A stretch of 57,671 bases of DNA from Cylindrodendrum hubeiense (lineage: Eukaryota > Ascomycota > Sordariomycetes > Hypocreales > Nectriaceae): contig JAANBB010000253.1 of assembly GCA_014621425.1 (NCBI GenBank), forward strand, positions 1 through 57,671, read 5' to 3'. A program made the translations under genes and the position numbers. Shown here piece after piece: positions 11,039-22,029 of this stretch (position 1 is the first letter of the stretch; each line of letters starts with the position of its first letter). The notes beneath the pieces were generated by a model. It had not been told where the DNA came from. It did no database searches and saw only the letters and a list, made by a program, of their open reading frames with translations.

Positions 11039-12380
11039 TGCTGCCTCGGTGGGTTCCTCTGGAAGGGAGCTACTGTAGCTAGCGACTAGCGATGGAAATC
11101 AGGGTTCATGGCCGTGATCCATCCAGGCCCAACTGTCTGATATCGGCTTGATGCCCAGGGAATCCATGAGGAGGGGTCAGGTCGGAGCTCATGCACATGG
11201 AGCTTGGCTAGCTCGCCTGCTGCTTCGACGGTCTATGGACCGTCGATGGACGACGATGCAACAAACGGTGGACTTCGTTCGAGGCTCCGGCTCTCCACCT
11301 CCCCGTCTCCGTACCTCCTTATGTCTCCCGAACATCTCTACCGGCGGTGTCCTCGTCGGACCCCTGGACCGTCCAAACTCGCCAAAAGACAGGCATACAT
11401 CAGGCGAGCCACAACCGCATGATGTTGATCTTGCCCTCCCTCCCCTCCAAACGTCGGCAGCATCCGCCCGCCAGAGTGGGATGAGGTGTCGCAACCCAGC
11501 CGGCTGCATCGCCCATCTGACCAGCCCCTGCCTCTTTCGGCCGCCCTTGGCCTGTTCCCTGCAGCCTGTGGTGATCCCCTGCGGTGCTGTTGATGCTGTG
11601 TCTCCAACCGCCGTCCAGGATGACGGCAAAAGGCAAAGTAAAGTATTATGCACATGCAGGTGCCACAGCCGGTCCGCCAACACGGCAGACGTGCACGCAC
11701 TCGCACGCCCCGTTGAGGGGGACGGCTACAGGCGCATAAAGGCGCATATTCCTCTTTCTCGTGATATACGGGATTGTTCCTTGACTCCTGATGTCAACTG
11801 ACCTGACCTGACCTCATCCGCCGTGGTTCGTTTGCGGAACACAATTTGTCCGCCATTCGCCTGCCCTACCACACTCTCATCCGCCTAGGTACACTGTCGT
11901 CCGCCAGGGCACACACAGGAATTAGTACTTGCTCGGGCGCGCCTCTTTGTTGCCAATAGTTGGTCAACTAAGGAGGTTTCTCCGATCAAGCCGCCTATCT
12001 CGGAGAATTAATTGACGGGTGGAGATGCGAAAAACACGGACTCGTTTCGTTGACCGATGAGCCTCCGGAGCCATGTGGGTTTCGCCGTAGGCATTACTTT
12101 ATGAGTTTCGGCGCCCATGCAGCGGTCAACCATTGACGACTCTTCTATTTGTCTCTCGGTTCTGTCATGCCAAACGAAAAAAATCAAGTGGATTCGCGGC
12201 CTATTGTACACACATACCCTGAAAATTCCACCTCTGTCTTCCAATAACATGGTCTCGCGAAAATACTCCATAGCTACCGACCCAGATATATACGCTCGTG
12301 TCGCTTATCAACAGCTCCATCCGTTCGTCATCAATCCTCATCCACGTCGTCATATATGTCTCTCGCCACCCTCATCGTCA

Positions 12381-14908
12381 TCATGATGTCGCGGCTGGCG
12401 TCTCAGTCTGCGCCGCAAGATCTGATCCGGGTCGGAGCCACGTCCTAATGTGTCCTACGTCGCATACTCATGTTAGCAAAACTTTCTGAGGGGGGTGGTA
12501 GCCGTCCGAGCACCGGAGCGTATCGGAAACTTCTTGGTGCTGAGGGTTTTCTTACCTGATTTGCAACTCGTCGTAATTGCATCTTCCGTGAAGTCGAGCC
12601 AGCACACCGGGTGCGTGTCAATCACCTTGTTCTACGCCCGTTCGTATCAGTATTTTGTGGACCACCAGCATGCGCCCCCACGCCCCCCCTGGGTCGTTCG
12701 AGGCGTTAGGACGGCACTTACCAGTACAGGAGGAAGCATCGGGATCCTAGACCGAGGCTCCACTGGGTGTGAGACGGCCACTTCCTCGTCTTCAGCCTCA
12801 GCATTCGAATCGGAGCGCAGCCGCGAATTAGACGTGTTCCCCGTCTCGGCCCGCTGCAGGGTCGTGTATCGCGACGAGATGGAGCCACGATGCCGTACAG
12901 ATTGCTAGATAGGGCGCATGTTAGCTCCAGTTTCGCTTGCATTTCAGCCTAAACGACTAATGGACGTACCGCTTTTGGTCGATGAAGCATGCCCATGCTG
13001 AAATCCCACAGGCAGAGCCGCCCATCCTCGCCAACGCTACCGATGCGGTAGTTTCGGTCGTCACATCGCCAAGGGTCAAATGCCACAGCGGAGACCCAAG
13101 ACTGGTGGCCCTGGCATCTCGCTAGCAACGCAGATTCTGCCACAGACCAGATCGATATCAGGTCATCCTGTCCACCGGTCAAGACGTACTTGGCGTCCGG
13201 CGACCAACAAACGCATGACATGCCACCGTAGTATGAGTAAAACATATCTAGAAGCCTAAAATCATGTAAGCAGGCGATATCAAGGTTTGTTGAGGGCTGA
13301 TAAGACGAACTCTTCCTTCAGGTAGTCGATAATTCTCAACGTCCCGTCTTCGGACACCACAGCCAGGTGCCGGTTATCGGGCGAAAAGGCAAAGGCGTTG
13401 ATTCGATGATTCGACAGCTTCCAAGCCGCCACTGGGTTCGTCTTTTGATTCTTTGAGTGGACCGACTTATTGATTCGGATTCCATTAGGTTGAGATGTTC
13501 CGTTGGCGATGTCTTCGGCTTCGCTCCCAGTCAAGTTTCCACTTCCATTTACAATTCCATTCACTACTTCGTCCTCGGGGTTAAAGTGGGCGTCCTCCTT
13601 CTCCTTGTCGTACACCACTAGTGAACCGTCCATGTGGGCGGCAAGAAACAGGTTCTCCGACCCGGGGATCCATCGGATTGACGACACAGGCGTACTGTTG
13701 ATGACTCCCTATGCACATTGTCAGCATATTCGTATCTCTTGCCTCTTCCCTATTACCGTGCAATCTCACATTCTTGTTTAGCCGCGTATAACGTTGCGAG
13801 ATGGGCTCCCACCAAATGATCTCGCCTGTAGAGAAACCCATGATGACATCAATATGCGCTGCAGTCTTCGTAACGGCATTGACATCGTGACACAGACAGT
13901 GCGCTTTGGTGAACAGGATTTTGGTCAAGTAGTCTTGCTGTTATGAGTGTTAGTCACTCCATAGCTCAAGGTTATCGAGAGAGGTCGGCGTACTTTGTTG
14001 GAGGACGACATGTCAAGCCACTGGAAGGCGCGGTTAATATTGGCAAAGGCAAAGATGCCGTCGTTGGGTCGGTCCGTCAACTTCCGCGACAAGCCTTCGT
14101 TCACAATAACGCGGGAGATGAAGGACGAATTGCTCTTGGTCATGTTGTTCTTGGGCTTCCTCTTTTTGGTAACATCCTTAGGCTGTAGTTGCGTGAGCAG
14201 AGAGTTGCCCTCGCCAAAGGCAGGCGCAGAGCCCAGGGTGATGGAGGTGGCTGGCGCATCGCTGTTCGAAGTGGCTCGGCCGTCCTCGCTGCTCATCCCG
14301 CCCTCGGTCGAGTATCGGCTCTCGTTGGGGTGTTCCTGAATGCTAGAAGGCGTACCGCTCAAAGCGAGTGTCGTGGCCGACAAGCCCTTGTAGAAGAAGG
14401 GCGGCGTGGCTCGTACATCGAGGGTAATGAGGGAGCAGGTGGTGCCGGCGGTAGCGGGCTGTGGGTTGGTCGCGAGCGGGTTCGGGTTGATGATGGTTGC
14501 CTCGGAGGGATGGGGCGGAGGGGTTGCAAGATGCAGATCTTCCTTGAGGACGTATGTTCCTATTGATTGAGCATCAGAATCGGCATCGGGTTTGCGCCAG
14601 TCGCCGGTGTGGTTCGCGGGAAGCGGAGGCGGGAGAGGCGAGTCGCAGGACCGGGGAACTTACCCTCGCCAACCAAGAACTGCCACTCGGGGCCTTCGGG
14701 GTTCGACAGTGTGTTGTTGGTCTCGATCATGGGCACGGGATGGATAGAGCTCACGCCGTACCCCCCCATAGAGGGATACCGGGGCGGGGGCGGTAGGACA
14801 CTGTCGGTTTCATGAGGGTCAGCGGGCGGGTGATTCCATGTCGCGCAAGGCGCAGCGGCCACAGCGGCCACAGCGATAACGGCAGCGGAGGGCTTGTACG
14901 CACAACAT
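12381..14908 (-). CDS. creC: WD-repeat catabolite repression protein CreC
   Basis: Nine exons: 14904-14908, 14664-14800, 13994-14559, 13770-13937, 13311-13708, 12970-13255, 12722-12904, 12556-12625 and 12381-12454. They total 1887 nt, 628 aa. The first exon is only ATGTT; joined to exon 2 it gives [10 protein letters not shown], the start I know from Aspergillus CreC, and a CTGAC branch site precedes the acceptor. Residues about 190-236 hold KKRKPKNN and the [14 protein letters not shown] block. WD repeats run from about 290 to the end ([57 protein letters not shown], and the last after GHIRTW). CreC binds and stabilises the deubiquitinase CreB and is needed for carbon catabolite repression; the animal relative is WDR20, a USP12/46 cofactor. 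The gene diverges from gem1. Confidence 0.93.
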
Positions 14909-16918
14909 GATGTTGGTCCTGGGACGTCTAGATGGGACACTGCCCGGTCAAGTAGAGTCGCGGGGCGGAGGGACACAGGGCGCGCAATGTGAGGATGTCG
15001 AGATGGAGGATGGCGGTGATCGGGGACGCTGCGGTGGTAGTCTGAGGTAGACAGGGCTCGGCGGAGGGGGTGGAGGTGGAGGGTCGGAGTGTCGGCAGCC
15101 GGAGGGGGAGGCTGGCCGAGGACTTGGCAGGCAGGCAGGCTACGGACGGATACAACAGACGGATACAACAGATACAAGTGTTGAAGAGGCGGTCGACAGG
15201 GGACAACAGGCGGAATTGGCCAACTAACAACTGTCGTGCGTACCTACCTACCTAATCCGACCGGAAGAGTCTGGGGTTTGAGCGAGTCTGGGGCCGATGA
15301 GGCGATGAGGGAGGGCTGGGACGGCCGGTGGTAGGCTGGCTGGTGGGATACGCAGTAGCCCAGCGAATTGGATCGCAGCGAGAGCGGCGGGACAATGGGT
15401 GTCGAGTCGGCCAAGTGTGGGGTAAATGGCCCTGTGGACGCCCTAAGACGCACGCTGTCGTCGCTGGCGCATGGGGAGTTGGGGCAAGGGCATGGGCCTG
15501 GGGACACTCGCCAACCAACCCGGCCATTTCGGACCATGACGCCGCGAATGAGGCTGGTCACCAAAACCCAGTCGCCAAAGGCCAAAGCGGAGAGAGACGC
15601 ATTGCACGTCATGGGGTTACATCCAGAACCCCAGAGTGAGTATCATCCAGTGGCACAGGCTATTGTACGGGGAACTTGTCCTTGAATCCTCCGTTGTCTG
15701 TTGGTCGGGAGCGTCTTGGGTGATTTGGTCGCATGGTTCAATCTGCAGCAGCCCCCGTCCCGTCGGATCCATCCAGAGCCGTCAAATGATTGGATATTTC
15801 TCTCTCGAGACCTCTGTTAGTGGCATGCCAGCCACCACGGCCCAGGGCCATGGCACCACCAGTTCGTTCACCCAGCGGTCTGGTCGGTGCGTGCTATTCC
15901 TCTGCACCTAGGTTGGTGTAGTGGTTGCTTACAGCGGGTGCTGGGCGCTACTGCATCTGCAGGTTCTGCGAACTCGCACTATAAACACCCGCTATTATAC
16001 CACTGCGTCATGCTAAACTGCAGCTTATTTAGCATCAACAGTCTTTGATCACTACCAGCGGGTTGGCTGCAATCGAGACGGTGAGTCCAGGGAAGTGTCT
16101 GTGGGGATGTCGTTGGCAGCGTAGTTCCCGACTGGAGTCAGAAGCCGGGAGTCAGAAGCCGGGAGTCAGAAGTCGGGAGGCAGAAGCCGGGAGTCACCAA
16201 AGCCAGCTCCTGTGCCGTTAATATGTAAATGATTTACCCGTTAATTTGCATGGATCAGGGCATCAATTGGGAATTTCATATTACCAGTTCTATCACTTTT
16301 CAAAAATCCTCTACATTCTGGCTTTGCTCCATCTTGCCCTCTGTCTTCATTTCCAAGTTCTTCATGCCAACAAGTATTATTGAAGAGATTACGGCTACTT
16401 TGAGGAGAAGCAGAGATGCCCAAAGGCATTCCTCCAACTCTACCTCCTCAGAAACAGTATGTCTTCCGCAATGTTCTGCCCAGACACCCAGACGAGAGTG
16501 AAATACGTAGTACCTACAAGGGGGACCCGCTGAAAGTACCTCCCGCTCCAACCAAAGGTAGGTACGTACCGTTTAATTGACCCTCCACCGCCCGGACGGG
16601 ATCGCCCAATCCTTGCTCGTCGCGCGTCACACTTCTACGACGCAGCTCCCATGCCCAGCTCTGCTAAATCCCACTCTATCCCACGAGCCAACCTGCATCA
16701 TCCAAACCCCCGCCATAACCTCGCAGCCGAGATACCATCATCCCAGCTTGTCTCCGTCCCTCTGGATCTTCTCTTGATACTGCACACATCGCTTTCGTCG
16801 TCGTCGTCACCTTCGTCCATCTTTCTTCTCTCCCCCAGCGACTCTTTCCAGCCACCGGGGTCATGGAACCCAGGTAAACGACCGCCAACACCGTTCGACA
16901 ACATCTCCCCACGCCATC
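14909..16918. promoter_or_regulatory. Divergent creC / gem1 promoter region
   Basis: Two kilobases separate the two start codons, so both promoters must lie here. No gene-like frame is supported. The middle (about 15930-16540) is more AT-rich than its flanks and contains a 14-bp tandem repeat array. Pyrimidine-rich sequence directly before gem1 (16600-16900) fits a fungal 5' leader. Confidence 0.5.
16134..16196. repeat. 14-bp tandem repeat array
   Basis: About four and a half copies of a unit close to gggagtcagaagcc, with single-base variants (agtcggg, ggcagaa). It lies about 720-785 bp upstream of the gem1 start codon. Nothing shows a function. Confidence 0.85.
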
Positions 16919-18865
16919 ATGTCCACTGGTACGATACGCCATCTGGTTGCCCGCCGTTGATTGACCCTCACCTAACTGACTTCCCCACCAGTCCGCATCT
17001 GTGTCTGTGGTGATGAGAACACCGGCAAGTCGAGCCTGATCGCCTCTCTCGTCAAGGACCAGTTCGTCACGAACAAGATCCAACCCGTCCTCCCTCAAAT
17101 CACCATCCCCCCGAGCATCGGCACCCCCGATAATGTCTCAACCACCATCGTCGATACCTCCGCCCGCCCTCAAGATCGAACCACCCTCCGCAAAGAGATC
17201 CGCAAATGCAATGTCATCCTCCTCGTTTACGCCGACCACTACAGCTATGAGCGTGTCGCTCTCTTCTGGATGCCTTACTTCCGCTCTCTCGGCGTGAATG
17301 TCCCCGTCGTCCTCTGCGCAAACAAGTCCGACCTCTCCGGCCAGGCCACCACACCACAGGTCGTCGAGGAGGAGATGCTCCCCGTCATGTCCGAGTTCCG
17401 CGAGATTGATTCCTGTATCCGCACCAGCGCTAGGGACCACCGCAACGTCAACGAAGTCTTCTTCCTCTGCCAAAAGGCAGTCACACACCCCATTGCCCCG
17501 CTCTTTGACTACAAGGAAGGGCACCTCAAGCCGGCGTGTGTGAATGCTCTCAAGCGCATCTTCTATCTCTGCGACAAGGACCAGGATGGCTACCTCAACG
17601 AACAGGAAATGCGTGACTTCCAGGCCCGTTGCTTCGACAAGCCCTTAACCACCGATGATCTTGACAACATCAAACTCTCCATCGCCAAGTCTCTCCCGGA
17701 CTCCGACCTTGAGAGGGGTATCGACCAGAGGGGTTTCTTGCAACTCAACAAGATATACGCCGAAAAGGGACGTCACGAGACCATCTGGATCATTCTTCGG
17801 AAATACCACTACACCGACAGTCTCAGCCTCGAGGACAAATTCATCCGACCCAAGTTCGATGTCCCAGAGTACTCATCTGCTGAGCTGAGCCCTGCCGGGT
17901 ACCGGTTCTTCGTTGATCTGTTCTTGCTTTTTGACAAGGACAACGATGGAGGACTTAATGACCAGGAACTTGAGGCTCTGTTCTTGCCCACGCCTGGGTT
18001 GCCCAGCTCGTGGACTGATTCGGCCTTTCCATCTTCCACGGTCAGGAACGAGGCCGGCCATATCACCCTTCAGGGTTGGCTGGCTCAGTGGAGCATGACG
18101 ACCTTCATCGAGCCCAAGACGACCATGGAATATCTGGCCTACCTGGGCTTTGAACCACACAATCCCAAGGATCCTATCACGGCCGCCCTCAAAATCACAA
18201 AGCCTCGCAAGAGAAGAAGAAGACCTGGTCGGGTGGAGCGCAACGTCGTATTGTGCTACGTTCTGGGTGCATCCGGAGCCGGGAAATCATCCCTCCTGGA
18301 TGCCTTCTTGAACCGCCCCTTTGAAGGTCTGTACAATCCGACCATCAAGCCTCGCCGAGCGGTAAACAGCGTTGAGCTTCCTGGCGGCAAGCAAGTATAT
18401 CTCATCCTCGAAGAGCTCGGCGAGTTGGAACCTGCGATTCTCGAGAATCAGTCCAAGATAGACGCCTGCGACATGATCTGCTACGCATACGACTCGTCGG
18501 ACCCAGACTCCTTTTCTCACATTGTCGAGATACGGACCAAGTACCCCCATCTCGACGAGCTGCCCTCCATCTATACCGCCCTCAAGGCCGACAAGGACAA
18601 GACCAACCAGCGCAGCGAGCTCCAGCCCGACCAGTACTGCTCGTCTCTCAGCATGAGCCTTCCCCTCCATGTCAGTGTCACTTGGGGCAGCATCAGCGAG
18701 CTCTTTGTTGCTTTTGCCGACGCCGCCACCAACCCCAGCACCGCTTTCCCCAAGAGCTCCGACGAGGGACCTGATCGCACTAGTCTCTACATCGCCCTAG
18801 GATCTACAGCCTGCGCAGGTGTTGCAGCCTTGATGATCTGGCGGCGTGCTACGAATGCCGCTTGA
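16919..18865 (+). CDS. gem1: Mitochondrial Rho GTPase Gem1 (Miro)
   Basis: Two exons: 16919-16928 (10 nt) and 16992-18865, 627 aa. The tiny first exon gives MST, then [17 protein letters not shown]. The N-terminal GTPase has its P-loop at about residues 9-17 and NKSD at 114-117. Two EF-hands follow, at about 198-209 ([12 protein letters not shown]) and 318-329 ([12 protein letters not shown]). A second GTPase-like domain carries GASGAGKSS at about 429-437. The C-terminus is a tail anchor (about 600-621) with short basic flank WRRATNAA. This is the complete Miro architecture at normal length. Gem1 sits in the mitochondrial outer membrane and, in yeast, regulates the ERMES contact sites and mitochondrial shape and inheritance. 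It converges with abd1, with 435 bp between stop codons. Confidence 0.95.
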
Positions 18866-19300
18866 TTCGGTGCTATCCTCAACACATTTCTCAAAGGGTG
18901 GGCAGACACTAATTTGCTTTGAGGCGTCATTCACTCATGCCCACCCACGAGACCCCTGAAGCAATTGCCGACGGGTTCGTTTATATAAGTCCCATCTCAA
19001 CAGCACAAAGGGCAATGTTTAATCAGGGAACGATACGGAACTTTTTTCAACAGTTGTTATTCCGTCGTTAAGGTCAGACTATGATACCCAGCTCCATCGT
19101 TTTTTTTTATAATAAAGTACCACACTTTGCAATGATGCCAATGCAATCATTTATTTTCCCTCGCCTGATAGAATCTTACAAAAAATTGTTCTCTCCACTC
19201 CAATATTTGTGGCAATGCTCCTGATTGCCTACTTCTTCCAACTCCGAAGCGCCGCCTCACCAAGATCGCCATCCATCCATCTACCGTTTTCGTCATCGCT
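18866..19300. other. Convergent 3' region of gem1 and abd1
   Basis: AT-rich spacer between two stop codons holding both 3' untranslated regions. A canonical AATAAA occurs at 19111. No gene seen. Confidence 0.6.
19111..19116 (+). terminator. Possible gem1 poly(A) signal
   Basis: AATAAA lies 246 nt after the gem1 stop codon and follows a run of T. Position and sequence fit a cleavage/polyadenylation signal for the rightward gene. Confidence 0.4.
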
Positions 19301-20746
19301 TTAAACCTTGTAGAAGCAGAATCCAATGTAGAAGCTAGCCGCCTCCATCTCGTCGTCCGAAACTAGCAGCGGGCCACCACCGCGCCCGCGGACACCCATA
19401 CGCTCGCTCAGGGGTCCCAGGTCCGCGTCGTCCTTCTCGGCCTCCCAGATCTCGGGGAACGTTCGGTGGAATTGCAGCTCCAAGTTGTAGTCGTCGGCGA
19501 GGGCACGGAAAGCCTCCCAGGGGACCACGTACTCGGGCACCTCCTCGACCGCCTCGTCAAGAAAGAAGTTGTACTTCCAGCCGAAGGCAGGGCGGAAAAT
19601 GCCGTCCTCGGGCGTCTTGCCGGGGAAGCGCACGCGGTAGATGCTGTTTCCCCATTCAGCTGTGGGCTCAGCCTCGCCCTCTTCGAGCTCGCCATCCTCG
19701 GGGTCTGCGGCAGGCGGTGTGGTAGATCCGTCGCCGTCAGCGTTCTTGGCCTCGCGCTTCGCGGCGGCCTTCTCGTTGAACTTGCGGACGTGCTCGCCGA
19801 GGACGTCAGAGTTGGGGATGCAGCCGATGAAGCGGCCGCCCTTCTTCAGGGCGCCTGCAACGTTGCGGAGCATGGTTCGGGCGTTCTTCTCGTTCTCGAA
19901 GGCATAGTGCATGGAGAACATCATGCTGACGACGTCGAAGCCGCGGCGGTTCATGGGTGACGGGTCCCAGCCGACCTGGTGGATGATTTCGATGTCCTCG
20001 ATGCTCTCGCCATAGCAGTCCTTGACGTGGAAGCGAGCGTCGAAGGGTGGCGGTGGCGGTCGTCGGTTGTTGTATCCTCCTCGGCCACCTCCTCCTCGGC
20101 CACCTCGGCCGCCGCGCGAGCCCAGGGTCCTGTAGCGTTCACGGGCCTGATCGATACTCACATCGGCAGGGTCCAGGCCAACGTAGAGTTGAATGGGCTG
20201 GGGAGCCTGCTGCCACTTGTTCAAATCGCCGCCCTTTCCGCAGCCAATGTCGAGGACAAGGAGGTCCTTGCCGCTGGAGCGGCCCTCTTCGCGGGAGCCG
20301 GGGGTATGGTCCTCGTCAGGGGAGTAGCGCTGGATGATACAGCTCTTGATCCAATTGTTGAAGACGCGCAGGCCCTTGATCTTGCTGTCCCTTGTGCGCC
20401 AATCACGGCCTCGCTCGGGAACATTGTTGTAGTGCTGTCTCACAACGTCGTTGATGCCCCGGGCTTTGTTCTCGTCCTCTTGGTTCGCTTGCAGCGAGGC
20501 AGCTCCACGCTCGCGGTCGATCTGGCGCTGTCGGATGGCCTCACGCTCGGTCTCGGTAATTCGGGCGCGGTTGCCAGGGCGCTTCTGCCTCCGAGGCTGG
20601 TCGGACGGGGAAAGGGCGCGTCGCTTGGCGGGCTGGAGCGACTTTGCGTTGTAGGGCTGGGGGAGATCATCGGTCTCTTCATCGGCGCGTCGCTTGCGAC
20701 CAGACCTGTCATCTGACCGGCCTGGGCTTGATCGGCGGTCAGCCAT
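19301..20746 (-). CDS. abd1: mRNA cap guanine-N7 methyltransferase
   Basis: One uninterrupted frame of 481 aa from ATG 20746. Residues 1-100 are a charged, disordered extension with basic nuclear-signal-like clusters. YNNVPERGRDWRTRDSKIKG at about 106-125 and the following NNWIKSCII are the conserved entry of the Abd1 fold. LDIGCGKGGDLNKW (165-178) is the S-adenosylmethionine site. FDVVSMMFSMHYAFE (270-284) is the signature block near the cap pocket, followed by GGRFIGCIPNS. The enzyme transfers a methyl group to N7 of the cap guanosine on nascent mRNA in the nucleus. Oddities: an RGG/Gly/Pro-rich insertion at about 209-235 and an acidic insertion at about 335-364, both within the catalytic domain. 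The gene diverges from rpn7. Confidence 0.93.
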   Translation of the reverse strand: MADRRSSPGRSDDRSGRKRRADEETDDLPQPYNAKSLQPAKRRALSPSDQPRRQKRPGNRARITETEREAIRQRQIDRERGAASLQANQEDENKARGINDVVRQHYNNVPERGRDWRTRDSKIKGLRVFNNWIKSCIIQRYSPDEDHTPGSREEGRSSGKDLLVLDIGCGKGGDLNKWQQAPQPIQLYVGLDPADVSIDQARERYRTLGSRGGRGGRGGGGRGGYNNRRPPPPPFDARFHVKDCYGESIEDIEIIHQVGWDPSPMNRRGFDVVSMMFSMHYAFENEKNARTMLRNVAGALKKGGRFIGCIPNSDVLGEHVRKFNEKAAAKREAKNADGDGSTTPPAADPEDGELEEGEAEPTAEWGNSIYRVRFPGKTPEDGIFRPAFGWKYNFFLDEAVEEVPEYVVPWEAFRALADDYNLELQFHRTFPEIWEAEKDDADLGPLSERMGVRGRGGGPLLVSDDEMEAASFYIGFCFYKV

Positions 20747-22029
20747 GGTTGATTCCGTGCGGATAGCGTGTTCGTTTGGTATGGTTGTGTGGTTGAGTGA
20801 TGAAGTTAGAAGTTTGTGATTTGAATGATAGATACGGTTTAAGCTGAGGTTGAAAGAAAGCTTGGCCTGAGGTGGATCTCACTTGTGCGACTGGCTCAGG
20901 GACTACGTTGCAGCAGCGCGCGATTTGATTGGACCGCAGCCGGAGTGCGCTGACACCAGGCGGGAGGCAGCTGTGGGCTACAGAGGTGTTGCACGAACCG
21001 AAGCAAATCATTCAAAAGGGTGTCTCTATTCATATTGCTTTGAATTTATTAATAGCTCATCAACGATTACTATTTCAGTTTGGAGAGTATATCCCGTTTA
21101 TGTTTGTCACACGATGCTGGGAGTCGCTCAGTCCCGTAACTCGACACCCGACAAAGCCCCAGCCAATCACGAACCGTCCACCTTGTCTTTAACACCATAT
21201 ACCCGGCTGTCATCCGGGTCCGATACAACATTTAGCATTTGGTGCTCGGAAGAGAGCTTTGTTGATTTGATACGACATACTTGGGAATTAGAATATCAAT
21301 ATGTAAAACAATGAATATCTGCGACCGCCTCCCTCCCTTTCAGGGTTTCCGGTCCCTCCTCATCGCACCTCTCCCAACCACTGGCACGATTACCTCACAA
21401 TGATCCTCGACACACAGGAAAGTGTTTTTATCGGCATCTCACTTCCATAGTATGTTTTTCCACCGGCTTTACATAGTGTTGGGTTTAAGTGTCCCCATAG
21501 CTTTGGACATAGAGTGGAAGAACATCAAAGAACAAGAGATAGGGTGGACAAGGGCATTAGGCAGCCTAACATTTTGGGGAGAACACGGACAAGGTGCATG
21601 CATGATGAGATAACAATATATACCTGCTCGTTATATAGGAAACCTGTATGAAATGTCATATTTGAGTCGGAAAGTGACCATCTGGGATGTGAAACCACGT
21701 CAGGCTACCTACCCTGTACACACGCTAGCACAGCTGCGAACAGCGACTAAAACGGTACGTACCCTCAAGGGAAGCTCCAGTTTCTAGTGCGTGTCCCGCT
21801 GGAGCCTTGCAGCGGATTCGGTGCCGGGGCCACTCAGCTCCTCTGGCTGGCGCATTACTGTACCGCACAGTGACAACACCAACACTCACCTCGTCAACCA
21901 CAGCTCCAGCTTCTCTTGTCATCCATCACCCGCCAAACATACCCAACCACCAACAATCCGCCGATCAACCCCCAGCCCATCTCCGGATCTCTCACCCACC
22001 TCCCTCACAGTCGTTCGCCCGCCGCCATC
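20747..22029. promoter_or_regulatory. Divergent abd1 / rpn7 promoter region
   Basis: Separates the start codons of two essential-type genes by 1283 bp. No coding frame is supported. The central part (about 21000-21700) is AT-richer. I looked for the yeast proteasome element GGTGGCAAA by eye and did not find it. Confidence 0.5.

Larger units (their letters stand above)
8791..12380. other. Intergenic region downstream of creC
   Basis: About 3.6 kb with no supported gene. Overlapping frames of 140-217 codons exist on both strands (for example around 10459-11082 and 11148-11801), but none resembles a protein family and each is opposed by another frame. A CTG/GAT trinucleotide tract at 9381-9416 and a 16-bp tandem duplication at 11007-11038 are the only structures seen. 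The end near 12380 is the creC 3' flank. Confidence 0.45.

Noticed and set aside
10459..11801. Several 160-217-codon frames on both strands
   Set aside because: They overlap each other antisense, lack domains and carry no consistent splice or start signals.
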